The notes under the pieces are model-generated. The model did not search any database. It saw only the letters and a program-made list of their open reading frames with translations, and had not been told where the DNA came from. The position numbers were made by a program, and so were the translations under genes. From an uncultured Gemmatimonadales bacterium (lineage in GTDB: Bacteria > Gemmatimonadota > Gemmatimonadetes > Palauibacterales > Palauibacteraceae), in the NCBI GenBank assembly GCA_947259585.1, contig CAMYMV010000027.1, positions 1 to 47,375 on the forward strand: a stretch of 47,375 nt of DNA. Reading direction: 5' to 3'. This document shows positions 8,026-15,338 of the stretch, one piece after another (within the stretch, counting starts at the first letter, position 1; each line of letters starts with the position of its first letter).

Positions 8026-9326
8026 GCAAAGCATCCACCGTAGCCTCCAAGGCGTCCAAGACTTCTGCGGCCCCGACGCGGGACCAGCTGGTCCAGGCGC
8101 TCGCCGCGGGTGAGATCGGCTTCCACGAGCTTCCGCGCGATCTTTCTCCGGATGTTCAGGCGGAGATCAGGCGGCAGGCCCTCGAGCAGCTGACCGGCGC
8201 CGGTCTGGAGGACATCGGGCACTTTTCGCTCGATTCGAACCGGGCCGCGCTGCGGAACTGTGAGAACTTCATCGGTGTGGCGCAGGTCCCGATGGGCATC
8301 GTGGGGCCGTTGCACGTGCGGGGCGAACACATGGACGAGGAAGTCTATGTGCCGCTCGCCACGACGGAGGCCGCGCTCGTGGCCAGCACCAACCGGGGCT
8401 GCTCGGCGATCCGCGCCGCCGGCGGAGCGCGGGTGCACGTGGAGGACGTCGGGATGACGCGGGCGCCCGTCTTCCGGACGGCCGGGCTCGACGCCACGCG
8501 TAAGTTCGTCTCCTGGGTCGAGGAGCGGATCGACGAGATCCGCGGTATCGCCGAAAAGACGAGTCGCCACCTGAGGCTGCTCGACATCCGACCCAAGAGC
8601 TTCGGCACGACGGTGCTGCTGCGCTTCCGATTCGCCTCCGGGGACGCCATGGGCATGAACATGGCGACGATCGCCTGCGACCGGATCGTCCGGGAGCTCA
8701 TCGAGCCCGAGACCGGTGTCGATTGCGTCGCCCTGTCGGGCAACTACTGCGTCGACAAGAAGCCGGCGGCGATCAACTTCCACGAAGGACGGGGCAAGCG
8801 GATCTTCGCGGAAGTCATCCTCGAGGCCGCCGTGCTGCGCAGAATCCTCAAGACGACGGCACGCACGCTCGTCGAGGTTCAGTACCGGAAGAACCTCCTC
8901 GGCTCGATCGCCGCTGGCGCCGTGGGCTTCAACGCGCACTACGCCAACCTGCTGGCCGCGCTCTTCATCGCAACGGGTCAGGACCCGGCGCATGTCGTGG
9001 AGGGTTCCATGGGCATCACCTGCATCGAGGCGTTCGGCCCCGAAGCCGTCTACGCCTCGGTCTACATGCCCGCCGTGCCGATCGGCTGCGTGGGCGGCGG
9101 AACAGAGTTGGACACGCAGAGGCAGGCCCTCGAGATGTTGGGGATCAAGCCGGATCCGGCGCAGCCCGGAAGAGCCGCGCTGCGCCTGGCGGAGATCTTC
9201 GGGGCCACGGTGCTGGCGGGGGAGCTGTCGCTGATGGCGGCGTTCACCTCTCAGGATCTGGCCAGCGCGCATGAGAAACTTGGCCGCGGAAATGCACCCC
9301 CAGACGGCCGGTCCGGCAGAGGCTGA
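8022..9326 (+). CDS. hmgR: hydroxymethylglutaryl-CoA reductase, class I-like
   Basis: The enzyme reduces HMG-CoA to mevalonate, normally with NADPH in this class. Catalytic residues are all visible: E116 in TTEAALVAS, K246 in CVDKKPAAINF, D321 in GQDPAHVVEGS and H417 in SAHEKLGR. Family signatures ENFIGVAQVPMGIVGP, GDAMGMNMATIA and GGGTELDTQRQALEML are present. The DKKPAAIN sequence and the C-terminal His context match class I (archaeal/eukaryotic) rather than class II enzymes. No transmembrane anchor is seen, so it is soluble (434 residues). HMG-CoA synthase is not in this window. Downstream is a 72-base gap with a hairpin before mevalonate kinase. Confidence 0.95.
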   Translation: MSKASTVASKASKTSAAPTRDQLVQALAAGEIGFHELPRDLSPDVQAEIRRQALEQLTGAGLEDIGHFSLDSNRAALRNCENFIGVAQVPMGIVGPLHVRGEHMDEEVYVPLATTEAALVASTNRGCSAIRAAGGARVHVEDVGMTRAPVFRTAGLDATRKFVSWVEERIDEIRGIAEKTSRHLRLLDIRPKSFGTTVLLRFRFASGDAMGMNMATIACDRIVRELIEPETGVDCVALSGNYCVDKKPAAINFHEGRGKRIFAEVILEAAVLRRILKTTARTLVEVQYRKNLLGSIAAGAVGFNAHYANLLAALFIATGQDPAHVVEGSMGITCIEAFGPEAVYASVYMPAVPIGCVGGGTELDTQRQALEMLGIKPDPAQPGRAALRLAEIFGATVLAGELSLMAAFTSQDLASAHEKLGRGNAPPDGRSGRG

Positions 9327-9330
9327 TAGC

Positions 9331-9350
9331 GCCCCGGTCGCTTCCGGGGC
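9331..9350 (+). other. GC-rich hairpin between hmgR and mevalonate kinase
   Basis: GCCCCGG at 9331-9337 pairs perfectly with CCGGGGC at 9344-9350 around a 6-base loop, just after the hmgR stop. The following bases (TCTTGGG) are not a T-tract, so this is more likely an attenuator, RNA-stability element or weak terminator than a full terminator. Confidence 0.4.
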
Positions 9351-9398
9351 TCTTGGGTGGTCAGGGAGCGGGCGGCGGCAGTCGCCCGCTCTGTGCTT

Positions 9399-10544
9399 AT
9401 GACGATGTTCACAACCGTTCGGGCCTCGGTACCGGGCAAGTTGATTCTCATGGGGGAGCACGCGGTCGTGTACGGTCACCCGGCGCTCGTCACGGCCGTG
9501 GATCTTCGCCTCGTGGCCGCGGTGACCCAGAGGCCGCGGCCGACGGACGGCGGGTCCGTGACGATCCGCGCGACCGAACGCGCGGGCGGCACCCTTCAGG
9601 CGCTGGAGCTCCATTCGACATGGGCCGACCTGGCTTCCTACGCCGAGTCGGTGCGGGAGCGCTGGGAGCGCTATGCCGACGCGCCCACCGCGGAGGGCTT
9701 CGAGGGCGTGAGCGACGATGACCCCGCCCACCTCATCAAGATCGCGCTCGGCGAAGCCATCGCCTACCTGCTGGAAGAGCCCGGGATCATCCCTTCGACC
9801 GATCCTCCATCTCTGACGCTCGAGGTGGAGTCCCGGATTCCGCTTGGCCGGGGCATGGGCAGCTCGGCCGCGCTGGCCGTCGGCGTCGTCGCCGGTACCC
9901 TCGCCGCCTGCGGTCCCCCCGTCGCGGACGAAGTCGTCGAGCGGATCGCGCTCGAGGTCGAAAGGCGACAGCACGGGTTCCCTTCGGGTGTCGACGGATC
10001 GACGGTCCTGCAGGGTGGGATGGTCTGGGCGGAACCGGACGCGAGGGGAGAGCTGCAGTTCAGCCGGGCGCTGGATCGTTCGAAGCTGCTGGCGGCGTTT
10101 CGCGTGTTCGACACCGGGTCGCCGGCCGAATCGACGGGTACGGTCGTCGAAGCGGTGCGCGAGCGCGTGGAGGAGGAACCCGAGCGCTATCGGCCGCTCC
10201 TCGAGCAGATGGGCGACACGACCAGGACGTTTCGGTCCGAGCTCGCCGAGAGCGAGCCCGAGCCGGCCGCCGTGATCGCCTGCATCCGTGAGTACGAGCG
10301 CGGATTGGAGGAACTGGGCGTCGTTCCCGCGGAGGTTCGAGAGCTGATTCGGAAGATCGAGGCGGAGGGTGGCGCTGCGAAGATCTCCGGAGCCGGCTCC
10401 CTGGAGTCCACGCCGGCCGGCGCCGGATGCATCCTCGTCTTCCATCCGGAGCCCTCGATTCTGGACGGCTGGGCGTTTCTCCGGAGTCTGCGCCGATACG
10501 ATGTGGGTCTCGGAGCTCCCGGACTGCGATTGGAGGCTGCGTGA
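9399..10544 (+). CDS. mvk: mevalonate kinase (GHMP family)
   Basis: The enzyme phosphorylates mevalonate to mevalonate-5-phosphate. GHMP motifs are in order: VPGKLILMGEHAVVYGHPAL at the N-terminus, the ATP loop PLGRGMGSSAALAVG, HGFPSGVDGSTVLQGG (the HGxPSGxD segment specific to mevalonate kinases, with the catalytic Asp), and AAKISGAGS near the C-terminus. From ATG 9399 the length is 381 residues. The open frame reaches GTG 9357, but that extension would overlap the hairpin region and adds no conserved residues; ATG 9405 is another candidate. The stop overlaps the next gene's GTG by four bases, so the decarboxylase is coupled to it. Confidence 0.92.
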   Translation: MTMFTTVRASVPGKLILMGEHAVVYGHPALVTAVDLRLVAAVTQRPRPTDGGSVTIRATERAGGTLQALELHSTWADLASYAESVRERWERYADAPTAEGFEGVSDDDPAHLIKIALGEAIAYLLEEPGIIPSTDPPSLTLEVESRIPLGRGMGSSAALAVGVVAGTLAACGPPVADEVVERIALEVERRQHGFPSGVDGSTVLQGGMVWAEPDARGELQFSRALDRSKLLAAFRVFDTGSPAESTGTVVEAVRERVEEEPERYRPLLEQMGDTTRTFRSELAESEPEPAAVIACIREYERGLEELGVVPAEVRELIRKIEAEGGAAKISGAGSLESTPAGAGCILVFHPEPSILDGWAFLRSLRRYDVGLGAPGLRLEAA

Positions 10545-11557
10545 CCGGACGGGCCACCGCGGAGGCGCCCGCGAACATCGCGTTCATCAAGTACTGGGGG
10601 GCTCACGACCTCGGGCGGGGTGTTCCCCTCAACACCTCCGTGTCGATGACTCTCGACCGGTGCGTCAGCACCTGCACCGTCGAGACGCGCCCGGCCAAGT
10701 CCGACGATCCCGGCTCGGCGGACGAGGTGTTTCTCGCCGAGTCGGACGGTCTTCAGCCCGCGCCGGAAGCCTTCGCACGCCGCGTTCTGAACCATCTGGA
10801 TCGTCTCAGGTGCCTGGTGGACGACGACGTCGCCTTCCGGGTGGCGACGAAGAACAGCTTCCCGGCCGCGGCGGGCATGGCATCCTCGGCCTCCGGCTTC
10901 GCCGCCCTCACGCTCGCCACGACCCGGGCGCTGGGGCTCGATCCATCCAGGCACGAGCTGTCGGTTCTGGCGCGCCGCAGCGGGTCCGGCTCGGCGGCGC
11001 GCTCCGTGCTGGGCGGGTACGTTGAGCTTCCCGGCGGGCCTCACGAGGAGGATGTGTACGCGCGTCCGCTGGCGTCCGCCGAGGATTGGGAGCTTCGTGA
11101 CGTGGTCGCGGTTGTGGCCACGGAGCCGAAGTCCGTCTCCTCGCTCGAGGGTCACCGCCGCGTGAGATCCAGCCCCTACTTCCGCGAGCGGCTCGCCCTG
11201 CTGCCCGGGCGGCTCGACGCCGTGCGACAAGCGATCGAGGGCCGCGACTTCCACCTCCTGGGCCCCGTCGTGGAAGAGGAGGGCATCGACCTCCATCTCG
11301 TGGCCATGTCCGCGATCCCGCCGATCTTCTACTGGACCCCCGGCACGATCGAGACACTGGACGGGGTCCGGAAGCTGCGCCGGGACGGCGTGGAGGCCTA
11401 CTCGACCATGGATGCCGGGCCGAACGTGCACGTCATCTGCCGGCCCGCCGACGAGGCTCAGGTGGCGGAGCGTCTGACGGAATTGGCGTCGGTGCAGCGC
11501 GTCATCCGCGATGGGGTGGGATCCGGCCCGAGGTTGTGCGAGGATCACCTTCTGTGA
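10541..11557 (+). CDS. mevalonate-phosphate or diphosphomevalonate decarboxylase
   Basis: This GHMP-fold decarboxylase has APANIAFIKYWGAHD at residues 9-23, ASSASGFAALT (ATP loop), R154 in GSGSAARSVLGGYVEL and the catalytic D291 in MDAGPNVHVICR. These match N, K, R and D of the decarboxylase active site. Most diphosphomevalonate decarboxylases read KYWGKRD; here the Lys after WG is Ala (residue 21). No phosphomevalonate kinase is seen and an isopentenyl phosphate kinase follows. I therefore infer that the substrate is mevalonate-5-phosphate (product isopentenyl phosphate), as in Roseiflexus- and Haloferax-type pathways, but a diphosphate substrate is not excluded. The start is GTG 10541 (GGAGG upstream, GTGA overlap); 338 residues. 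The stop lies inside the first unit of a 14-nt repeat. Confidence 0.85.
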   Translation: MTGRATAEAPANIAFIKYWGAHDLGRGVPLNTSVSMTLDRCVSTCTVETRPAKSDDPGSADEVFLAESDGLQPAPEAFARRVLNHLDRLRCLVDDDVAFRVATKNSFPAAAGMASSASGFAALTLATTRALGLDPSRHELSVLARRSGSGSAARSVLGGYVELPGGPHEEDVYARPLASAEDWELRDVVAVVATEPKSVSSLEGHRRVRSSPYFRERLALLPGRLDAVRQAIEGRDFHLLGPVVEEEGIDLHLVAMSAIPPIFYWTPGTIETLDGVRKLRRDGVEAYSTMDAGPNVHVICRPADEAQVAERLTELASVQRVIRDGVGSGPRLCEDHLL

Positions 11558-11660
11558 AGCCGGTTCTATGATGCCTGTGAGGCCGGTTCCATGAGGCCGG
11601 CTCCGTGAGGCCGGTTCTGTGAGGCCGGTTCTGTGAGGCCGGTTCTGTGAGGCCGGTCGT
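11554..11660 (+). repeat. 14-nt tandem repeat spanning the decarboxylase stop and the ipk start
   Basis: Seven copies of GTGAGGCCGGTTCT (consensus) start at 11554, 11577, 11591, 11605, 11619, 11633 and 11647. Three consecutive copies (11605-11646) are identical. A 9-base break (11568-11576) follows the first. The first copy contains the TGA stop of the decarboxylase; the last (GTGAGGCCGGTCGT) contains the GTG start of the kinase. Every full copy offers GTG or ATG plus an AGG, so copy number changes would move candidate starts by 14 bases. Confidence 0.9.
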
Positions 11661-12483
11661 TCTCGTGAAGCTCGGCGGGAGCCTGATCACACGGAAGGAC
11701 CGGCCCGACACGCCGCGTCCCGATGTGATCGACCGGCTGGCCCGAGAGATCGCGGAAGCCTGGCCGGGGCTGGAGGGCGGTTTGGTGCTCGGGCACGGCA
11801 GCGGCTCGTTCGGTCACGCGGCCGCGCACGATTTCGGCCTGCTGGGGGACGGCCTCTCCGGTGGAGCGCCCAACGGTTCGAGCGAAGGCCTCGCACGGAT
11901 CGCTCGCGGGGCGCCGCACGTCCAGCGAAAGGCCGCCGAGCTGCACGCGCTCGTGATGGCCGCGCTTCGCGAGGCGGACTTGCCCGCGTTCTCGATCGCG
12001 CCCAGCGGCGCAGCGGCCGCCTCCGAGGCTCGCATCCTCTCCTTCCAAACCGAACCCTTCGCCCTCGCACTCTCGGGATCGCTCCTTCCGGTGACGTACG
12101 GAGACGTTGTCATGGACCGGGAGCGGGGCGCTTCGATCCTCTCGACCGAGACCGTTCTCGCCGGCTTGGCCGAGTCGCTGCCGGATCACGGCTGGGCCGT
12201 CGAGCGCGCGATCTGGCTCGGCGAGACCGACGGCATCTACGATGCGGAGGGGGTCACGGTGAGCCGGGTGTCCGACTCCATCGGCGATCGGCTCAGGGAC
12301 GCCGTTGGCGGCTCGGCGACGACCGACGTGACCGGAGGCATGGCTCACCGCCTGGACACGGCCCTAGCCCTGGCCGGGCGGGGTGTCCGCTCCTGGATCG
12401 GTGATGGGACACGGGAAGGGACTCTGGCCAGGGCCTTGATCGGCGAGGAGGTCGGCGGAACGGTCGTACCCGCCGTAGCCTGA
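11647..12483 (+). CDS. ipk: isopentenyl phosphate kinase (amino-acid kinase fold)
   Basis: The enzyme phosphorylates isopentenyl phosphate to IPP with ATP. It opens with VVLVKLGGSLITRKD (ATP-binding K8-x-GGS), then VLGHGSGSFGHAAA at residues 47-60. The His of the GSFGH segment is the hallmark separating these kinases from other amino-acid kinases. LPVTYGDVVMD, ILSTETVLAGLAESL, GETDGIYD and TDVTGGMAHRLD follow in the expected order. Length is 278 residues. The start is GTG 11647, in the last unit of the 14-nt repeat; no later start keeps the VKLGGS strand. Its location between the decarboxylase and hpnN makes it the last step to IPP of an alternative mevalonate pathway. Confidence 0.92.
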   Translation: MRPVVLVKLGGSLITRKDRPDTPRPDVIDRLAREIAEAWPGLEGGLVLGHGSGSFGHAAAHDFGLLGDGLSGGAPNGSSEGLARIARGAPHVQRKAAELHALVMAALREADLPAFSIAPSGAAAASEARILSFQTEPFALALSGSLLPVTYGDVVMDRERGASILSTETVLAGLAESLPDHGWAVERAIWLGETDGIYDAEGVTVSRVSDSIGDRLRDAVGGSATTDVTGGMAHRLDTALALAGRGVRSWIGDGTREGTLARALIGEEVGGTVVPAVA

Positions 12484-12490
12484 TCGCGGA

Positions 12491-15253
12491 GTGAGCGGCT
12501 CTGCCGGTTCTCGAGACGGCCGCCGGGCCGGCGTGGGCGGCCTTCTCGCATCGTGGACGAGGTTGGTCGGCCGCGTTCCGTGGCTCGTCGTGCTTCTCTC
12601 CGCCGCTGCCGCCGCCGGCTCCGCCTACCTGACCACCCAGCGGCTCGGCATCGACACGAACACGGTGGACATGCTCTCCGCCGATCTACCGTGGCGCGTC
12701 GAGAACGAGCGCCACAAGCGTCTCTTCCCCCACTACGCCGACAACATCGTCGTCGTCATCCGTGGTGCTACCGCGGATCTGGCGGCCGAGGCGCAACGCA
12801 GGCTGGGGGACCATCTTCTGGCCGAGCCTGACCTCTTCCGGGAGGTCCACCTGACGGGTGGCGGGGAGTTCTTCGAGCGGAACGCCCTCCTGTACGCCGA
12901 CCTGGAACAGCTCCAGGGCCTCGCGGACGGCTTGGAGAAAGCCGAGCCCTGGCTGCCCGGCCTCGAGCGTGACCCCGATCTGAGTCGCTTCCTGACTGTT
13001 CTGGACAGCATGCTGATCGCCGCCAGAGGCGACTCGGGTGAGGCCGCCGAACAGGCGGAAGCCGACTCGGCGGAACGGGCGGATGCGGCCGACTCGGGGA
13101 GCGCCGTCGAGCTACTGGGTGCGGTCGGTCTGGCGTTCGAGAGCTCGCTGGTCGACCGCGTGCAGCCGCTCCCCTGGCGTGACCTGATGAGCGGCCATCA
13201 GACGTCGCCCGAGGAGCTTCGGCGTTACCTGGAGATCCTGCCGCACCTGGACTTCGATCTCCTCTTTCCCGGCGAGCCTGCGCTCACGCGGATACGGACC
13301 TTGGCGGACAGCCTCGGGCTGACGGCGAAGGATGGCGTGGGCGTTCGACTCACCGGTTTCGTCCCGATGTCCGAGGAGGAGCTGCGCAGTGCCGCCGGCG
13401 GCATGAGGATGGCCGGTGGGCTGGCGCTGATCATGGTCGGCCTGATCCTGTACGCGGGCTTGCGTTCCGCCCGGCTCATCGCGGCAGCTCTGATCACCCT
13501 GCTGGTCGGGCTCGTGCTGACGGCGGCCTTCGCCGCGATCGCCGTCGGCCACTTGAACCTGATCAGCATGGCGTTCGCGGTCCTGTACATCGGCCTCGGC
13601 ATCGACTACGCGATCCACTACAGCCTGAGGTATCGGGAGCTGCGGACACGCGGGGAGGCCAATCAGGACGCCCTCCAGCAGACGGCGGGGGATGTGGGGG
13701 CATCGCTCCTGCTGAGCGCCGTGACGACCGCCGCGTGCTTCTTCGCCTTCGTTCCGACGGACTTCGAGGGCGTATCGGAGCTCGGCCTGATCGGTGGGGC
13801 GGGCATGTTGATCAGCTTCGCGACCACGATCACACTGCTTCCGGCTCTGTTCAGCCTGGTGCCATTCCGACCGACGCCCGGCGAAGCGCCTCTGGTCGGC
13901 GGCGTCCTTCCGCGGGAGCTGGCGAGCGGGGTGACGAGGTATCGCACGGCGGTGCTCGTCGGAGCGGCCGTCGTGGCCCTCGCTTCCGCGGTTCTTCTCC
14001 CGCGCGCCCGCTTCGACCTGGATCCGCTCGCCCTGCGGGATCCGGAAGGCGAGTCGACGGCTACCTTCCTCGAGCTTCTAGGCGACAGCACCGCCAAGCC
14101 CATGACGGTCTCCGTTCTCGCGGCGGATCGCGGGGAGGCGGAGGAGGTCGCCGATGGGCTGGAGCGGCTGGAGAGCGTCGAGGCGGCGATCTCGCTCGAG
14201 GACTTCGTGCCCGGGGGGCAGGAGGCGAAGCTCGGCGTGATCGAGAGGATCGCCCGGGCCGTAGGCCCTGCCCCGGTGGCTGACGTCCCGGAGGCGGCCG
14301 GCGCCCCGGAGGCGGCCGATCTTCCGCCAGACTCTGATCGGCCCGGGCCGAGGCCCTCTGAGCTCATGGCCGAGGTGGAGCGCTTTCGGCGGAGCGTCCG
14401 CGGGCTGGAGCTGGAACCGGACGAAATCGACCTCGGCCGCTTCGTCAACTTCCAGATCCGAAGCTGGCAGCGGCGGATGGACGATCTGCCGCCGCAACGG
14501 CAGGAGCGGGCTATCGAACGCGTGGAGGAGAGCCTGGTCGGAGGTCTGGGCCGAAGCCTGGCCGATCTGCGTACCTCCCTGGCCGCGCGGTCGATCTCCG
14601 AGGGAGATCTACCCGAGGAGCTGGTGCGGAGGTGGGTCGCCGCGGACGGGACCCGACGCGTGGAGGTCATCCCGCGTGCCGATCTGGGCGACGAGGAGGC
14701 GCTTCGGGCCTTCGTGGCGGAGGTGCGCACGATAGCGCCTCGCGCGACCGGCGAGCCGGTCATCAACGTTTCGGCCGGCGAGGCGGTCGTAGCGGCGTTT
14801 CGGCGAGCCTTGATCGGTGCCGCGTTCGCGACGCTCCTGCTCCTGCTGCTGGCCCTGCGAAACGTGCCGGACGTGTCGCGTGTCATGATCCCGCTGCTCC
14901 TGGCGGGCGCGATGACCGGCGCGGCGACCGTGGTCTTCGGCATCCCCTTCAACTACGCGAACGTGATCGCGCTACCCCTCCTTCTGGGCGTCGGCGTGGA
15001 CAACGGGATCCACATGGTGCATCGGCGCCGTGCGGGCACCGCCCCGGACCGCGATCTCCTGGAGACCAGCACGGCCCGTGCGGTGCTGTACGCGTCCCTC
15101 ACGACGATCTTCAGCTTCGGCAACCTGGCCTTCTCGAACCATCCCGGAACGGCCAGCATGGGCCGCCTTCTGACCATCGGCATGCTGGCGGTTCTGGCCT
15201 GCACGCTGGTGGTTCTGCCGGCGCTCGAGACCCCGCGAAGCGCGTCCCGGTAG
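12491..15253 (+). CDS. hpnN: RND/MMPL-family hopanoid transporter HpnN-like
   Basis: This is a large inner-membrane permease of 920 residues with duplicated topology. One hydrophobic helix lies at residues 30-50, a periplasmic loop follows, then a cluster of five helices around 305-455 (GGLALIMVGLILYAGL through LISFATTITLLPALF). A second isolated helix sits near 498, and another helical cluster lies near the C-terminus (ALIGAAFATLLLLLLAL to MGRLLTIGMLAVLA). GLGIDYAIHYSLRYRE and GVGVDNGIHMVHRRR are the paired RND helix-4 motifs with Asp. HpnN is known to move hopanoids to the outer membrane in Rhodopseudomonas. Operon position after hopanoid genes supports the same role. An Ala/Glu/Pro-rich stretch (EAAGAPEAADLPPDSD) is a linker. 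The GTG start at 12491 has GGAG touching it, so the true start may lie slightly downstream. Confidence 0.88.
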   Translation: MSGSAGSRDGRRAGVGGLLASWTRLVGRVPWLVVLLSAAAAAGSAYLTTQRLGIDTNTVDMLSADLPWRVENERHKRLFPHYADNIVVVIRGATADLAAEAQRRLGDHLLAEPDLFREVHLTGGGEFFERNALLYADLEQLQGLADGLEKAEPWLPGLERDPDLSRFLTVLDSMLIAARGDSGEAAEQAEADSAERADAADSGSAVELLGAVGLAFESSLVDRVQPLPWRDLMSGHQTSPEELRRYLEILPHLDFDLLFPGEPALTRIRTLADSLGLTAKDGVGVRLTGFVPMSEEELRSAAGGMRMAGGLALIMVGLILYAGLRSARLIAAALITLLVGLVLTAAFAAIAVGHLNLISMAFAVLYIGLGIDYAIHYSLRYRELRTRGEANQDALQQTAGDVGASLLLSAVTTAACFFAFVPTDFEGVSELGLIGGAGMLISFATTITLLPALFSLVPFRPTPGEAPLVGGVLPRELASGVTRYRTAVLVGAAVVALASAVLLPRARFDLDPLALRDPEGESTATFLELLGDSTAKPMTVSVLAADRGEAEEVADGLERLESVEAAISLEDFVPGGQEAKLGVIERIARAVGPAPVADVPEAAGAPEAADLPPDSDRPGPRPSELMAEVERFRRSVRGLELEPDEIDLGRFVNFQIRSWQRRMDDLPPQRQERAIERVEESLVGGLGRSLADLRTSLAARSISEGDLPEELVRRWVAADGTRRVEVIPRADLGDEEALRAFVAEVRTIAPRATGEPVINVSAGEAVVAAFRRALIGAAFATLLLLLLALRNVPDVSRVMIPLLLAGAMTGAATVVFGIPFNYANVIALPLLLGVGVDNGIHMVHRRRAGTAPDRDLLETSTARAVLYASLTTIFSFGNLAFSNHPGTASMGRLLTIGMLAVLACTLVVLPALETPRSASR

Positions 15254-15300
15254 CCGGCGATCGCGCCCGAGGAGACACCGATCGCGGAGCGGATCATGGT

Positions 15301-15330
15301 TTGACGGCGCCGCAGGCGGGCGGCTACACT
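15301..15330 (+). promoter_or_regulatory. sigma70-type promoter for the squalene synthase
   Basis: TTGACG at 15301-15306 and TACACT at 15325-15330 are separated by 18 bases. The ATG follows the -10 hexamer by only 8 bases, so transcription would begin at or very near the start codon and give a leaderless or near-leaderless mRNA. Confidence 0.45.
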
Positions 15331-15338
15331 CGGGAGCC

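Noticed and set aside
7869..10445. Very long minus-strand open frame (858 codons) opposite fni, hmgR and mevalonate kinase
   Set aside because: The plus-strand genes are certain from catalytic motifs. The antisense frame has Arg/His/Gly-rich composition typical of a G+C-rich shadow and no recognisable domain.
11554..11660. CRISPR-like array
   Set aside because: The units are 14 bases, directly adjacent with no spacers, and no cas genes are present.
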